Assembly: GCA_965240325.2 (NCBI GenBank)
Contig: OZ251222.1
Location: forward strand, 1,240,001-1,304,000
Length of the DNA: 64,000 bases
DNA from: Rebecca billardiae RCC1528
Lineage: Eukaryota > Haptophyta
Direction: 5' to 3'
Under the pieces are notes generated by a model. The model was not told the origin of the DNA, did not search any database, and saw only the letters and a list, made by a program, of their open reading frames with translations. The position numbers and the translations under genes are program-made. Below, one piece after another: positions 1 to 10,984 of the stretch. How positions within the stretch are numbered: position 1 is the first letter of the stretch; each line of letters opens with the position of its first letter.

Positions 1-1
1 G

Positions 2-1173
2 CCGGCGCGCGGCTCCTTCTCGCGCGTGGGCACGTCGTGCCGGCACTGCGGCGCGTACGAGCCGGCGGACCGCCCGCACAAGCGGTGTGCGCGCTGCGGC
101 GTCCCGGCGTACTGCTCGCGCGAGTGTCAGGCGGCAGACTGGGCGGCGCACAGGGCGGACTGCAAGCGCGACAGCGCGCACCGCGCGAGCCGCAAGGCGG
201 GGCAGCAGCTCATCGAGGCGCAGAAGGGCGTGCTCGGCGCGTTCGTGCAGAGCTCGTACCTCTGGCTCCTCGGCCGCGCGCTGCTCGACGGCATCGCCCT
301 CTCCGACATGCTCATTGACGTCGACTTCGACCGCGTCGGCGACGACGGCGTGCCGCCGCGCTGCGAGGTGCTCTCTGAGCGCGACCTCGACAACTTGATC
401 GCGCGGTACCACGGCCTCGGGCACCGGCTCGACGCGGCGCAGTTCGCGCGCACGCGCGCGCGGAAGCGCGCGGAGGAGCCGCACACCGCCGTGCACATCC
501 TCTACGTGTGCATGCAGGGCGGCGAGAGCTTGGCGGGGTATCAGGTGCGGTCGCAGCCGCACTGAGCACTCGCACGAGGCCCGCGCGCGCAGACGCGCGT
601 GCGCGCGGACGCGCGTGCGCCACCATCGCGCTGCACGGTTGCGCGGGCACGACCATCGCGCTGCACGGTTGCGCGGGCACGACCATCCAGAGCGGCTGCG
701 CGAGCTGGCTGCGCTATGTGCGCTCGCTCATCGTCGTCGCCTGTACCAGCGCCGGCGCCCGATGCGAGCGCACCCTCTGCGCACCGCGCCGCGCACACCC
801 TGCCTCACCGCGCGCCGCGCGCGCATGCCCATTGCCCCGCTCGGCCGCGCGGCCGCGCCCTCCGCCCGCGCCCACCATCCATCAGTCGTTGCTCTTCGGC
901 ATGCCGGTCGTGGAGGTGCTCATGCCGCTCCTCCTCCGCGTGGTGGGCAGCGGAGAGATCACGAGCATGGCGGACGCGCGCCAGGCCCTGAGTGCCGCGA
1001 AGATGGGCGGAGAGCTGATGCAGCACCCGGCGATCGTCGAGTTCCAGGCGCGCGTCGCAGAGGCGCAGGCCGCCACGCGCCCAGTGGATATGAGCGCCGT
1101 CTTGCGCGAGGTCCCGCGCGGGCAGTTTGAACAGGTCCTGCGCGAGATGCGGGTGAATCAGGACTCGGCCTGA
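2..1173 (+). CDS. MYND-type zinc-finger protein, 5'-partial, two exons
   Basis: The reading frame is open to the left edge, so the N-terminus lies outside the window. Residues just inside the edge form a MYND zinc finger: CRHC, then CARC, then YCSRECQ, then W..H...C, giving the seven Cys and one His that bind two zincs. MYND fingers are protein-interaction modules, found for example in SMYD methyltransferases; no SET domain is visible in the part seen. Exon 1 ends at 544 (CAG|GTGCGG) and exon 2 runs 886-1173 after ...CATCAG, both in phase 0, so ..LAGYQ joins SLLFGMPVVEV... The C-terminal half is helical and I recognise no domain in it. The 341-bp intron carries a 30-bp direct duplication at 635-694. 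The ATG-less left edge means no start can be chosen. The zinc finger is certain; the intron is well supported by phase. Confidence 0.8.
635..694. repeat. 30-bp tandem duplication inside the MYND-gene intron
   Basis: Two adjacent identical copies of a unit beginning GCGCTGCACGGTTGCGCGGG lie wholly within the intron 545-885. Confidence 0.8.
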
Positions 1174-1412
1174 TACAGGTCCGGGCGCCGCCGGCCGGAC
1201 CACGATGCGTCACGCTCATCCGTATCACTTGATGGTACACCTGTCTTACAACAGTACTACTACCCCCATACAGTTCATTAAGTACCAGTACGGTACGCGC
1301 TACTGTACGCCGATATTGTACACCGGCGGCGGTACCGACCGGGTCGGCGCGAGCGGAGGAGTTAAGAGTGGCGCCGGCGCGCCCACCGTGCATCCTGGTT
1401 CGGCTTCACGCC

Positions 1413-2787
1413 ATGCCCGACGAGCCTGCCCTGATGCGGGCGGCAACCATTCCGTCGATACAGAAGTGGAGCGGTAGCGCGGCGAAACGCGACGTACGCC
1501 ATCTGATCAGCCTGTCCGACAAGCCCGTCATGCCTCGCCCGAAGGTTGTCGCGGGCAAGATGCTTGTGCGCGTTCTTGCATGCTCGCTCGCGCCGGGCGA
1601 CATTCGGGTGCTGTCGGGTCAGGTGCGCGCGGCGTCCTCACGCAAGGCCCATCGCCTCAAGCGAAGGCCCCACCACCCCCAGCGCTCGCGTCCCCGTCTC
1701 CCACGCCACGCGCGTCACTGGTGCGCGCGCAACCCCTTCGCGGGTGTGCATGCAGGGTGACTTCATCCAGAAGCCGCCGTCCTTCCCGTACATCCCGGGC
1801 GGCGACTTGAGCGGCATCGTCGAGGAGGTCTCGCCAGAGGGCGAAGCCGCTGGCTTCACCAAGGGCGACCGCGTGATCGCCCTCTATGGCGACTTGGGCC
1901 CGCGCGGCGCCCTCGCCGAGTACGCACTCGTGAAGGTGGCGCATGCGGCACGGCTGCCGCCCGCGCTGTCTGCCGACGCGGGCGCCGCGCTGCCTTCGAG
2001 CGCGCTCACCGCGGCGCACGCGGCTGAGTTGGTCAGGAAGGACGACCGTGTGCTCGTCATCGGCGGCGCCGGCGGCGTGGGCGCGCACCTCGTCCAGCTC
2101 GCGCGCCACGCCGGCGCCGCGTTTGTCGCTGCCACCTCCACGCAGGCGGCGATGCTCACCGAGCTGGGCGTCGACCGCGTGATCGACTACCGCAACGAGC
2201 GCTGGTGGGAGGTCGCGGCGTTCATCGAGCAGCCATTCACCGTCGTCTTCGATTGCGTCGGGGGCAAGCAGGCCTGGCGGACGGCGCGCCGTGCGCGCGC
2301 GCTCGCGCCGCGTGCTCGTTACTACTCAACTGTGATGGGTGCGCCGCGCACGCCCCTCCCTTCCCGTCACCGGCTCTGCTCCCGCAGGCCGCACGACGCG
2401 CGACGGCATGCGTGCCATGCGTGGCGAGCGCTCGCTGCTGAGGCTGGCCCGCGCGCGCCCGCGCCGGCGGCGCCTCGTTCAGGCGACAATGCGTATTTTG
2501 AGATTCACTCGCCCTTGGGCATCCTGAAGACCATGCTCCCGGTGCTGTGGCGCAGTCTCGTCAGCTCGATCGGGAGCGGCCCCAGGTACCGGTTCGTGCT
2601 GGGCCTGGCGGCAGGGGATGGCCGGCTGGCGCGCGTTGTGCAGCTCGCGGCCGATGGCGCATTCCGGCCAGTGCTCGAGCCTGAGTGCCCGCTGCCGTTC
2701 ACGGAGGAAGGCGTGCGCCGTGCGTTCGACCTGCAGAAGAGCAATCATGCGCACGGCAAGGTTGTCGTGCATGTCGCTGACGAGTGA
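1413..2787 (+). CDS. Zinc-type alcohol dehydrogenase / quinone oxidoreductase-like (MDR) protein
   Basis: This is a medium-chain dehydrogenase/reductase of the quinone-oxidoreductase branch, expected to use NAD(P)H to reduce quinones or enones. Three exons join in phase: 1413-1622, 1756-2338 and 2483-2787, giving 365 aa. The N-terminal GroES-like half contains ..LACSLAPGDIRVLSG and PYIPGGDLSGIVEEV. The Rossmann dinucleotide loop is VIGGAGGVGAHLVQLARHAG, followed by the VDRVIDYRNE strand and FDCVGG. The C-terminal FTEEGVRRAFDLQKSNHAHGKVVV is typical of the family tail. The catalytic-zinc Cys/His set is not evident, as in zinc-free quinone reductases. The start is the first ATG in frame; the earlier open frame has only GTG. 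Intron 2 (2339-2482) is 144 bp and stop-free, so its retention would not break the frame. Both introns start GTGCGC. Substrate is unknown. Confidence 0.88.
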
Positions 2788-3474
2788 AGCACTAGCTAGT
2801 AGCTTAACTAAGGCTATACTACTCGCAGCGAATGAAGGTACGTGAATCCGGCTACGCATATAGCGCTCGAGGCTGCTGGCGCTGCTAGCACATCCCGGCC
2901 GATTCCGCTGACGATCATCAGCCGAAGTTAGAGAGTGAGAGAGACGAGTCCGAGAGAGCTAGTCACTAGTCAGTCAGCCGCCTAGAGAGTAGCAGTCATC
3001 ATCAGAGACTGCCAGCGGTCACTGCGGTGAGAATATCGTCGCGGGCATCGGGCTCGGCTCAGACGGCTGGCGGCGCGCGCCTCCGTCTGGCCGATCCGGA
3101 CGAGCTTGACTTAGCAGCTTGTGTGAGACTGTCCCGGGGCCCGCCAGTCTGAGTCTTAGAGTTAGTAGTAGCCTACGGGCTCGGACACTAGTGAGTAAGT
3201 GACTCGTACCGGTAGCCCGGGCCACGTACGCTATGCCCATATCGTCGTCATATCATCATGATGATGCGAACGGGCCGTCGTCGGGGCGCCCCGTCAGGCG
3301 GCAGTGACAACGCCCTTGGGGGGTAGACCTCTCAGAGTCTCAGTCAGACAGAGTCTGCGCCGGGCGTGCACGGTGCGCGGCGGCGGCGCGTGGCGCGGCG
3401 TGCGGTCGGCGGGTGGCGTGGTGTTGCGGCGGTGCGTTCGACGGCCAGCTGCAGTTGGGCCGTGCGGGCATGGC
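2788..3474. other. Convergent spacer between the dehydrogenase and SHIPPO genes
   Basis: Lower-GC sequence holding the two 3' ends. It has many short CTAG/ACTAGT-like words and a TCATCATCATGATGATG palindromic run near 3245-3267. No gene is supported. Confidence 0.6.
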
Positions 3475-5221
3475 TCAGCACACACAGTTGCCGCCGAATC
3501 GCTTCGCCGTGCCGATTTTGGCCGAGCGCGATTTTGGCCGCGTGAGGTCGTATGACGGCAAGTACTTCGGGCCAGGCGTGGACGCACGCCTCGCCATCAG
3601 CGGCGCGTCGTCCTTGGCGCCGATGTCGCGGAAGCGCGGCTCCCGCCCGAACGACGGCGCGGGCACGTTCGGCTTCATCGAAAGCACGTCCGCCTGCGAG
3701 GGCGGAGAGTAGCTCCCGGGCCCAGGCGTGGTGTTGGAAAGGATCGGCCTGCGCGTGGGCGCGCGTGGCGCGTGCCGCGCGCGCGCGCGGCGGGTGAGCC
3801 GATGTGCGTGGCCGCGTGGGCGGGCTCGTGCTCGCACGCGACAGCACCGCGCGCCGGCCCGGCGTCGTGCCGCGCGCTCCTGCGCCGCGCGCGCACCGCC
3901 CGCCGAGCTTCCGAGGCTGCCCGAAGGAGACCGCGCCGTCTGACTTGAGCGTCAGGTCAAACTTGGGAGCGTATGCCGGGCCGGGGCTGGTGACGCGCAC
4001 CACCGTTCCGCCCTGCAGCTGCTCGCCGAGGTACTTGTAACGGTCGTCGGCGGAGAAGGTGGCCATCTTGCCCAGCCGCGGCTTGTTGCTCAGCGCCACG
4101 TACTGCTCGATCGGGGTGTACGCGCCTGCGCGGCCGCGGCGGGCGGCGGGCGGCCGAGAGCGAGAGCGATCGCACGCGCGGTGAGTCAGGGGTGTGCGCG
4201 GCGCATGCGTTCGCAGCCGGCGAGGGGGCGTGCACCGCGGCGCACCCGCGCGCGGGCGCATCCGCGCGCGGGCGCATCCGCGCGCGCGCCGCACCTGGCC
4301 CGGGCGACTTGGCCCGCGCCGAGCCGCTCCCAGCCGTCGCCTTAATCCGCGCGGCGCCGGGGAACGAGGTGGAGCGAGATTGTATCTCGACGGCGTCAAA
4401 GGATGGCAGGTAGACCGGCCCGGGGCTCATCGCGATCTGCGGGCCCCACGTGCTCATCGTCGCCGAGCTGAGCGAGCCGTCGAGCGCCTTTGACGAATCC
4501 CGCTGCCTGCCGAGGTGCTTCCACCGGTCCTCAGTCGGGAAGGTGGAGGTGAGCTGCGCGCGCGAGAGCGCGCGCACGCGCGGGGGCACAACGGGTCGGA
4601 CACACGCCCGGGATGCCGGCGAGGACCCCGTCGGCGCGGCGCGGGCGCGCAGGGAAGCCCTCGCGCGCGAGCTCGCGGGGCCATGACGCCTCGGCCGCTC
4701 TCCGCGCGCAGCCCCGCGTACCGTGCGCGGCTTCACCAGCTTGATGGTGGGCGTGTACCGTCCGGGGCCGGGCCCGCAGAAGCAGGGCAGGTCGGCCTCG
4801 TTGAATGCGCCGGGGGGTGGCACCCAGCTCAGCGCGCGCTTCGCAGGGACCGTGCTCGGTCTTCCTGGCTGATCCATGTATTCCACGTCCGGGAGCCCCT
4901 CCGGAGTAATCGCCTCCGACCTGTGCGGCCAGCGCGCGGTCCCGGTGCGCGGCGCAAGTGAGCACAGCGCGCGCGCGTGCCGAAATACGCGAGTTGTCGC
5001 CGCGCGCACGTTGCTGCCTGGGGTTGTGCAGGCTCGGCCATTGGTGCCGCCTCCGCCGTGCCCCCCGCATCCGCCCCCGCATCTGCTGCAGCTGTGTCTG
5101 GCTCCGCGACAGCCATCTCGGCCTCGGCGGCCTCGGCCATATTGGTGTCGAGTCGAAACGACGACCAGCGCTTGGTCGTGAGCAGGGCGATCACCGCTGC
5201 AAACAGACCAAACAGTTTCAT
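3475..5221 (-). CDS. SHIPPO (sperm-tail PG-rich, STPGR) repeat protein
   Basis: Likely a cilium/flagellum-associated microtubule protein of the ODF3/CIMAP type. Five exons on the minus strand join in consistent phase: 5221-5010, 4920-4722, 4553-4295, 4125-3897 and 3748-3475, giving 390 aa. Six PG-rich motifs can be read: GPGPGRYTP, SPGPVYLPSF, SPGPGAYTPI (created by the exon 3/4 junction), SPGPAYAPKF, TTPGPGSYSPP and STPGPKYLPSY. Two paralogous spacers, FPTEDRWKHLGRQ and FSADDRYKYLGEQ, show internal duplication. Four donors are GTGCG or GTACG. The first 19 residues (MKLFGLFAAVIALLTTKRW) are hydrophobic and odd for this family; a second ATG at 5140 (MAEAAEAEM) may be the true start. It is head to head with the carrier gene, 88 bp apart. 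The family is a confident call; the start is uncertain. Confidence 0.88.
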
Positions 5222-5309
5222 CAGGGAAGTCGTTACTCGGTTACTTACTTACTGTACAGCCGGACCTGCAGTCCGGACCAGTGGATGCACACTGGAATCA
5301 AGAATCTCA
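5222..5309. promoter_or_regulatory. Short bidirectional intergenic region
   Basis: 88 bp separate the start codons of the SHIPPO gene (-) and the carrier gene (+), so both promoters or 5'UTRs must lie here or overlap the genes. Contains TACTTACTTACTG. No clear TATA box. Confidence 0.5.
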
Positions 5310-6218
5310 ATGGCGCCCGCCGACAATGCGCCAAGCTCGCGGCTGGACGACGCCATCGCCGGCTTCTCAGCCGGCGTGGTCGGCACGCTGATGGGGTATC
5401 CGCTCGACACCGTCAAAGTGCACATGCAGGCCGAGGCCGTGCGACGCGGCTCGTCCGGCGTGCTGTCCAGCGCGCGAGCCATCTTTGCGAGCGGCGGCTT
5501 CAGTGCCTTCTACGCCGGCGTTGCCGCGCCGTTCGTCTCGCTGGCCGCGCTCAACACGATCAACTTCACGTGCTACGCCTCTTTTCGCGCGCTTCTTGGC
5601 GTGCCGCCGCGCGACTCCGCCGAGCACCGGCCTTTCAACTCGCGCGTCGTCCTCGCAGGCGCTCTTGTCGGACCCGTGGCCGCCATCATCTCCACGCCTG
5701 CGGAGATGGTGAAGGTGCAGATGCAGCTCCATGGGACGGGCTCGGGGGGCGTACACCGGTCGACGTGGCACACGCTCACGTCCATCGTCCGCGCCTTGGG
5801 TGTGCGCGGCCTCTATGTCGGCTGGTGGGTGAACGTGGCGCGCGAGACTGCTTTCGGCGCTGGCTTCTTCGGCGCCTACGAGGCGATGCGCGATCAGCTT
5901 GAGGGCCGTCAGGGGCTAAGACGAGAGCTGTCGGTGTTCCTCGCCGGCGGCAGCGGCGGGCTGACCGCGTGGATGCTCTCGCTGCCCTTCGATACGGTGA
6001 AGTCCGTGCTTCAGGCGCACGACATCCGCAGCGGCCCGCCGCCCACAAGCGCACAAATCGCGAGGCGCGTGTTCCGTGCACGCGGGCTGCTGGGCTTCTG
6101 GCGCGGCGCGCTGCCGTCAACCGCGCGTGCATTCATCGTGAGCAGCACGCGGTTCTCGGTGTTCGATTTCACTCTTTCGACGTTGCGGTCTCGCCGCCAG
6201 CCCGGCCTGGCCGAGTAG
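5310..6218 (+). CDS. Mitochondrial carrier family (SLC25) protein
   Basis: An intronless 302-aa transporter with the three-fold repeat of the mitochondrial carrier family: six transmembrane helices exchanging small metabolites across the inner mitochondrial membrane. Each repeat has its PX[DE]XX[KR] signature: PLDTVKVHMQ (near residue 30), PAEMVKVQMQ (near 130) and PFDTVKSVLQ (near 230). The paired matrix motifs FYAGV, LYVGWW and FWRGALP follow. Length matches the usual 300 aa. The start ATG at 5310 gives MAPADNAPSSRLDDAIAGF just before the first helix. The sequence resembles the carnitine/acylcarnitine-ornithine branch in its helix 1 motif (DAIAGFSAGVVGTLMGYPLD), but the substrate-contact residues were not analysed, so no substrate is assigned. 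Confidence 0.93.
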   Translation: MAPADNAPSSRLDDAIAGFSAGVVGTLMGYPLDTVKVHMQAEAVRRGSSGVLSSARAIFASGGFSAFYAGVAAPFVSLAALNTINFTCYASFRALLGVPPRDSAEHRPFNSRVVLAGALVGPVAAIISTPAEMVKVQMQLHGTGSGGVHRSTWHTLTSIVRALGVRGLYVGWWVNVARETAFGAGFFGAYEAMRDQLEGRQGLRRELSVFLAGGSGGLTAWMLSLPFDTVKSVLQAHDIRSGPPPTSAQIARRVFRARGLLGFWRGALPSTARAFIVSSTRFSVFDFTLSTLRSRRQPGLAE

Positions 6219-6739
6219 AAGTGAGTAGAACGATGAAAAGCAGGCGTATATGGGGGTAGTCATTCAAAGTTAATCAAAGTGATCAGTGTCGTCAGCTGGG
6301 CGGTACTGTACGGGTCCGGACCAAGTGTGCTACCAGTACCGGCCTGGGACTGGGAGTGGGAGGCTGCCCGTACGCTGGCCAGCGCGTGCGGCGCATCGAT
6401 CGCAACCGGCCTGACCGTCCGTCGTCCGACACCACACTTGCTGCATTGCTCACATGCACGCATCGATCATGAGATGATGACAATGTCAGCATACTGTCGT
6501 CCGGATCCATGCCGCTGGCTGCCAGCTATTAGCAGCAGCTATTAAATAAGCAGGCTGCTGGCCGGCGGTGCCCACTGGCCACTGGGCACCGCAGCAGCCG
6601 AGCAGATCTATGACGACGCCGATGATGATCGATCTGTGATCATGCTTGATCTCTGATGATGTGTGATGACTGACGATGCTAATGATGTGCGCGAGCTCAT
6701 CGTCGGCATCGTTGACGATGCAGATGAGCTCGCACATTA
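6219..6739. other. Convergent spacer with two hairpin-forming inverted repeats
   Basis: Holds the 3' ends of the carrier and PC-esterase genes. A GGTGCCCA..TGGGCACC hairpin lies near 6567-6590. A longer imperfect inverted repeat (GAGCTCATCGTC / GACGATGCAGATGAGCTC) spans about 6681-6739, directly after the PC-esterase stop codon. GATGATC-rich. No gene is seen. Confidence 0.6.
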
Positions 6740-7972
6740 TCACCGTTGGTCATGCGGCTTCTGCTTCTGTAGTCGCCAGGCCGCCTCATCGCCGCACAGC
6801 TTCGTGAGCAGCACCAGCGCCATTTCGCGGTAGACCGTGCACACAAAATGTACGTCGTCTGGCGCATAGAAAAGGCGTGGCCCGCGGTGATGGATCTCGG
6901 GCGCGCCGGCTGTCATGCCCGTGAAGTCGACGACGTCGATGCCGATCTTCTGGGCGAGGGCCAGGGCAATCGTGTCGACGAGTGGCTGGTGTCTCATGGC
7001 GGTCCTGTTCGCGTGCGTGGGATCCATCTTCGCTTGATGCGTCGTCGCGCCCATGAAGACGCGCGGTGCGCCTGCCCGCGCCGCCCTGAGCAGAGCCTCA
7101 GCCAGGCGGCTCCCCACCCCGCCCAGCGACCAGTGGTGACCGTGCTGCAGGTAGAGCTCAGTCGCACCCAGCCCCGGCACGTACTCCCGGTACGTCTTCG
7201 CCAGGTCCAGCCGCCAGGAGTACGCGCCGGAGCAGCTCCCCGGCGCGCAGGTGATGCTCGCGTTGATCTCGTCGAAGCTTCCAGCGCGCGCGTGCCCATG
7301 CGGCTTCCAGCCCGCCGAGCCGAGCTGCGTGAGGAAGGTGAGCTGCGCACCGCCGACGCGGAGGTACCGGTTCTCCACGAGCGTGTTCTCCATGCAGCAC
7401 TTGACGCGCCAGCAGTCGCACACCTCGTGCTGCCCGAGAGGGTCGTGTGTGCGCTCAAAGTACACCTGCCAGCTCCTTTCCCTCGTAGACTTCTCCCCGC
7501 GGGCCGCAAGCATGGCAAAATTGTTCTCGTGGCAGTACGCGGGCTCGGTGATGTTTGCCCGCTTGGATTTGTCCTGCAATTGCCAGAATGCCTGGTCACC
7601 GCTCCACACGCCCGTGGTGAGGAAGCGTGCGAGGACGAGGTACACGTATCGTGTGATCGAGTCGCCCACCAGGACAAGGTGTCGGCCCTTTAGGCACGTG
7701 AGTGCCATCCGGCGCGTCGCGCGCACGAGCTCGCATGCGCTTGGATCGAACGTCCACCCGCGGAGAGCCTCGTCACGTCCCCACGACCACGTCCCATCGC
7801 TCTCAAAGTTTGAGTCCGGGGTACACGCGGGGCGATGAGCGCCGGCGAGCGGGTGCGCGACCAGCACCACACACCAAAGCCACCGCAGCACTGTTCGCCG
7901 GGTGAGAGCCGCCGCAGGCATCGCGTGTGAAATCGACGATCCAACCTTATTATTGATGATTCTTGGCAGCAT
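6740..7972 (-). CDS. PC-esterase / trichome-birefringence-like SGNH acyltransferase or esterase
   Basis: Single exon of 410 aa. It carries the two hallmark blocks of the PC-esterase (SGNH/GDSL-type) superfamily: LVLVGDSITRYVY (nucleophile Ser in GDS) near residue 100, and the Asp-x-x-His dyad in YAPDDVHFVC near residue 380. Families with this layout O-acetylate or de-acetylate glycans and glycoproteins in the secretory pathway. A hydrophobic N-terminal segment (VLRWLWCVVLVAHPLAG) acts as signal peptide or membrane anchor. An internal ATG at 7921 places this segment closer to the N-terminus and may be the real start. Several Cys (CDCWRVKCC) and N-x-S/T sites fit a lumenal protein. Substrate unknown. 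Confidence 0.75.
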   Translation of the reverse strand: MLPRIINNKVGSSISHAMPAAALTRRTVLRWLWCVVLVAHPLAGAHRPACTPDSNFESDGTWSWGRDEALRGWTFDPSACELVRATRRMALTCLKGRHLVLVGDSITRYVYLVLARFLTTGVWSGDQAFWQLQDKSKRANITEPAYCHENNFAMLAARGEKSTRERSWQVYFERTHDPLGQHEVCDCWRVKCCMENTLVENRYLRVGGAQLTFLTQLGSAGWKPHGHARAGSFDEINASITCAPGSCSGAYSWRLDLAKTYREYVPGLGATELYLQHGHHWSLGGVGSRLAEALLRAARAGAPRVFMGATTHQAKMDPTHANRTAMRHQPLVDTIALALAQKIGIDVVDFTGMTAGAPEIHHRGPRLFYAPDDVHFVCTVYREMALVLLTKLCGDEAAWRLQKQKPHDQR

Positions 7973-8061
7973 GCAGATATGCGGCGGAGTTGCTGTGCCA
8001 GAGGCTTCGGCCGCCGTCTGATCACCCGGAGCCCGTTATAAAGGGGAATATATTAAAAAAA

Positions 8062-8150
8062 ACGCTGTGTGCGTCTCTTATTCTTATTAGTAGACTCATT
8101 CTATGATTTAACGACACAGGTAGGACGACGCGGGTCTCCTGATTCGTCGG
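8062..8150 (+). repeat. Dispersed repeat copy, families A and B joined
   Basis: TGTGTGCGTCTCTTATTCTT matches copies at 29743 and 40716. The following ATTCTATGATTTAA..ACACAGG..CTCCTGATTCGTC matches 44003-44054. Confidence 0.7.
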
Positions 8151-9285
8151 CGGCAGTGCCCGATCGTCGACACGAAGTCGGCGTTGGTGGCAGAGCATAG
8201 CCTGCACCGCGATCGTAAAGCTTGAGCGCGGCCTTGACTGTATCAGGGGCGTTCCCCACACTGGTCATACGCCAAATCGAACCGCGTTCCTATTGAAATT
8301 GGCTTCCTCTATTTCAAGCGGGTACATTTGATTACGGCCCGCGCCAGTCCGGTAGCAATGCCCCGGGGGGCATTGCTTTCGGGAGCGTGTGGCAGGATCC
8401 CGGGAACGCCCTTGGGGACGTACTGACTGGACAAAGTCGTCGATTTTCTCGATCGTCCGGGCGCATCGCTGTCCGGTCACTGCGGTGGCACTGCGGGGCT
8501 GCCATCGTCCCGAGATAGATAGAGAGTGTCAGCCCGCCTTGTCGCGCCCGCTGCCGCGAGCCTAGGGCGGCTCGTGAGAGGGTCCGCGGCTCGGAGGGGG
8601 CGTGGAATTGGATTATAATACAGTATCATCACTAGCGCCGTCCGAGCAGCTTAGAGGGGTCAGAGCCCCACTGGGGGGTGCGTGGCCCAAAATCCAACTT
8701 ATTTCTGTCGTCTTGCTAGATGAGGCTCTCAAACTTCGGGATGTCAATATTCGCCTGGAAGTGGAATGACCTGGGGTCACGCTGACAAGTTTTGCGGAAA
8801 AATGTCACATACTGGAGATATACAACCTCAATCTCGACGCGATCTCGGCAACATTAGTAGGGGAGATACACGATCTCCAAGGTGATCTCGCTATTTGCAC
8901 CAGAATCGCACCGTCTAGATCACATTTTGGCAGTCTGAAATTGGCACAGGCGGATTCGATCTACACCCTGGAATTAAGCCTAAACGAACTTAAACGGACT
9001 CAAACAGTTACAAACCGAGGAGATATTTCATATTTCGTGATTTCGGGAGATTGCGTCACTCGGGAGCGTAACGGTCGGAGCTCTGACCCCACTACGAGCA
9101 GCTGGACCTGATCCGCAGCTTTGAACATCAGTGCGCTATGCTCAACACCGTGCACGAGATGCACGGCCGTGAGTGACGGCGACATGATGGCACACACGCG
9201 CGCGCTGCAAGCGCTTGACTTTGAGACGCATCTCGGGCCCGCGGCGGCGTCTGCAATCCGATCCATACTTTTCGCGAGGGGCTCG

Positions 9286-9403
<118 letters not shown>

Positions 9404-9905
9404 TGATGACGAGTGATTGATGGATGAGCGCCGAATGACTCGCAGTGCTTATGATTGACGCAGGACTGTGAGGACAGACGGTCGCAGACGCAGGACGGCA
9501 GGAGGCGCGACGGTGCGTGAAGCTGCTGCAGACTAGCAAGCACTTAGCACTAGCAGCCGTATATCCGTACTACCGTATAGTCAGATACGGTATATCAGTA
9601 TACTCCGAACAGTCTGCCGTTAGGCGTAGTCGCGCTGTTTTTGCTGACGATCGATCACAGACAGACAGACAGATCGCTTGACATCCGACCTTCAGCTGCT
9701 CAATTCAGAGCACGGACTGACGGAGCCAAAACCATGGTCATGGACGACTCTGAGGCGGCGACCCTACAGGACGAGGCGCAACCTTGGGTTCCTGGCGCAC
9801 CCTGACCCGGCGCAGCCCGCGGGGCGGACGGAGTCCTCACGGGCACGGCGACGCGGCAGCGGCAAACCAAGCCCAAGCCGAGCCTGCGGAAGGCGGAGGC
9901 GCAGC

Positions 9906-10700
9906 CTAGCTCCGCCTCTTCTGCCGCTTGGCCTTGTGGTGTGCGCGCGCGTGGTTGCTCTCGTCGCGCCAGCCGTCCTGGTCGAGCGCATCCATGATCA
10001 GACAGACCAAATAATCGGCGACGTGCTGCGGGTCCTGCACGTCCGCCTGCAGCGCCTGCGGCGCGCCGCACTCGAACAACTCGCGCGCGGATCCAATCTG
10101 CTCGCTGGTGAGGTCCATGGAGCGCAGGAGAGCCTCTACGCGTGTCCACTCGGGAGCTCCTGCGGGGTCAGCCGAGGCGGGCTCGCTCGGGCCCGCAGCG
10201 CTGTTGGGTGCGCCGGCCGTGCTCGGCCCAGCCTCGGGGGTCGTGCGCGCGTCGTCCGGCAGGTCGTCCGGCGTGATCGACGGCGATTTGGTCAGCTCGT
10301 CCATCAGAGGCTGCGTCGCTTCGTCGTCATCGCCGTACTGATCATCTTCGCCGTACCCGTTGTTGTTGTCATCGCCACCATCCGCGTCGTCATTGCCGCC
10401 AGCACCGTCTTCGGCGCCATCGGCCGCAAGCCACGCGACCGGAACGGCGCCACCATGCACACCCGCCTCGTCGGGCTCGCCGTCCGCACCGACGCCGTCG
10501 TCGTCGGCCTCGCTGCCGACGGGATCCGTAACTGCGTCGTCGTCTTCTGCGTCGAGCCCGCCGTGTGGTGCGTCCGCGGGCTCGGCCGACGACGCGGGTG
10601 GTGAGTCCTCCTTCGTCCAATCGTCCGAGGCGTTGTCGCCCAGAGCATCATTGCCTGCGAGCTCCTCGTCCAGATCATCCTCGACATTGACCCCCGCCAT
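9906..10700 (-). CDS. Acidic low-complexity protein with C-terminal basic tail
   Basis: Function not recognised. A single-exon 264-aa frame begins MAGVNVEDDLDEELAG and is very rich in Asp, Glu, Gly, Ala and Pro through residue 150. A better-ordered segment follows from about 185 to 245 (EWTRVEALLRSMDLTSEQIG, DPQHVADYLVCLIMDALDQD). It ends with a basic nuclear-localisation-like tail, HHKAKRQKRRS. The acidic body plus basic tail suggests a nuclear protein; this is inference. It starts 284 bp from, and divergent to, the RAD5-like gene. The antisense frames are also open because of the GC content, but only this one has a plausible start and a non-arginine-rich composition. Confidence 0.6.
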   Translation of the reverse strand: MAGVNVEDDLDEELAGNDALGDNASDDWTKEDSPPASSAEPADAPHGGLDAEDDDAVTDPVGSEADDDGVGADGEPDEAGVHGGAVPVAWLAADGAEDGAGGNDDADGGDDNNNGYGEDDQYGDDDEATQPLMDELTKSPSITPDDLPDDARTTPEAGPSTAGAPNSAAGPSEPASADPAGAPEWTRVEALLRSMDLTSEQIGSARELFECGAPQALQADVQDPQHVADYLVCLIMDALDQDGWRDESNHARAHHKAKRQKRRS

Positions 10701-10984
10701 GCGCGCCGTGCCCGTCCGTGAGAAGGCCCACCGGCACGGTCACGGGCGCGCGCGCGAGGGCCACCGGGCAGCGCTCCCGCTTTGCCGCCACCGCCGCCGC
10801 TTGTTGTAGGAAGGTTGAAGCGGCGCGCCGTTCAATCCGGAAAAAGCGCTCTCCACATTCCGGGCCGGAGTGACGGGTGGGCAGCGCTCTCTTGATCACG
10901 ATCGAAAGCTGTCCAGTGCCGCGCGCACGCCTCGCTCTCGAAGGTCCAACGAGCGGCGCGCGGCGCCGGGGGCGCGCCGGCGCG

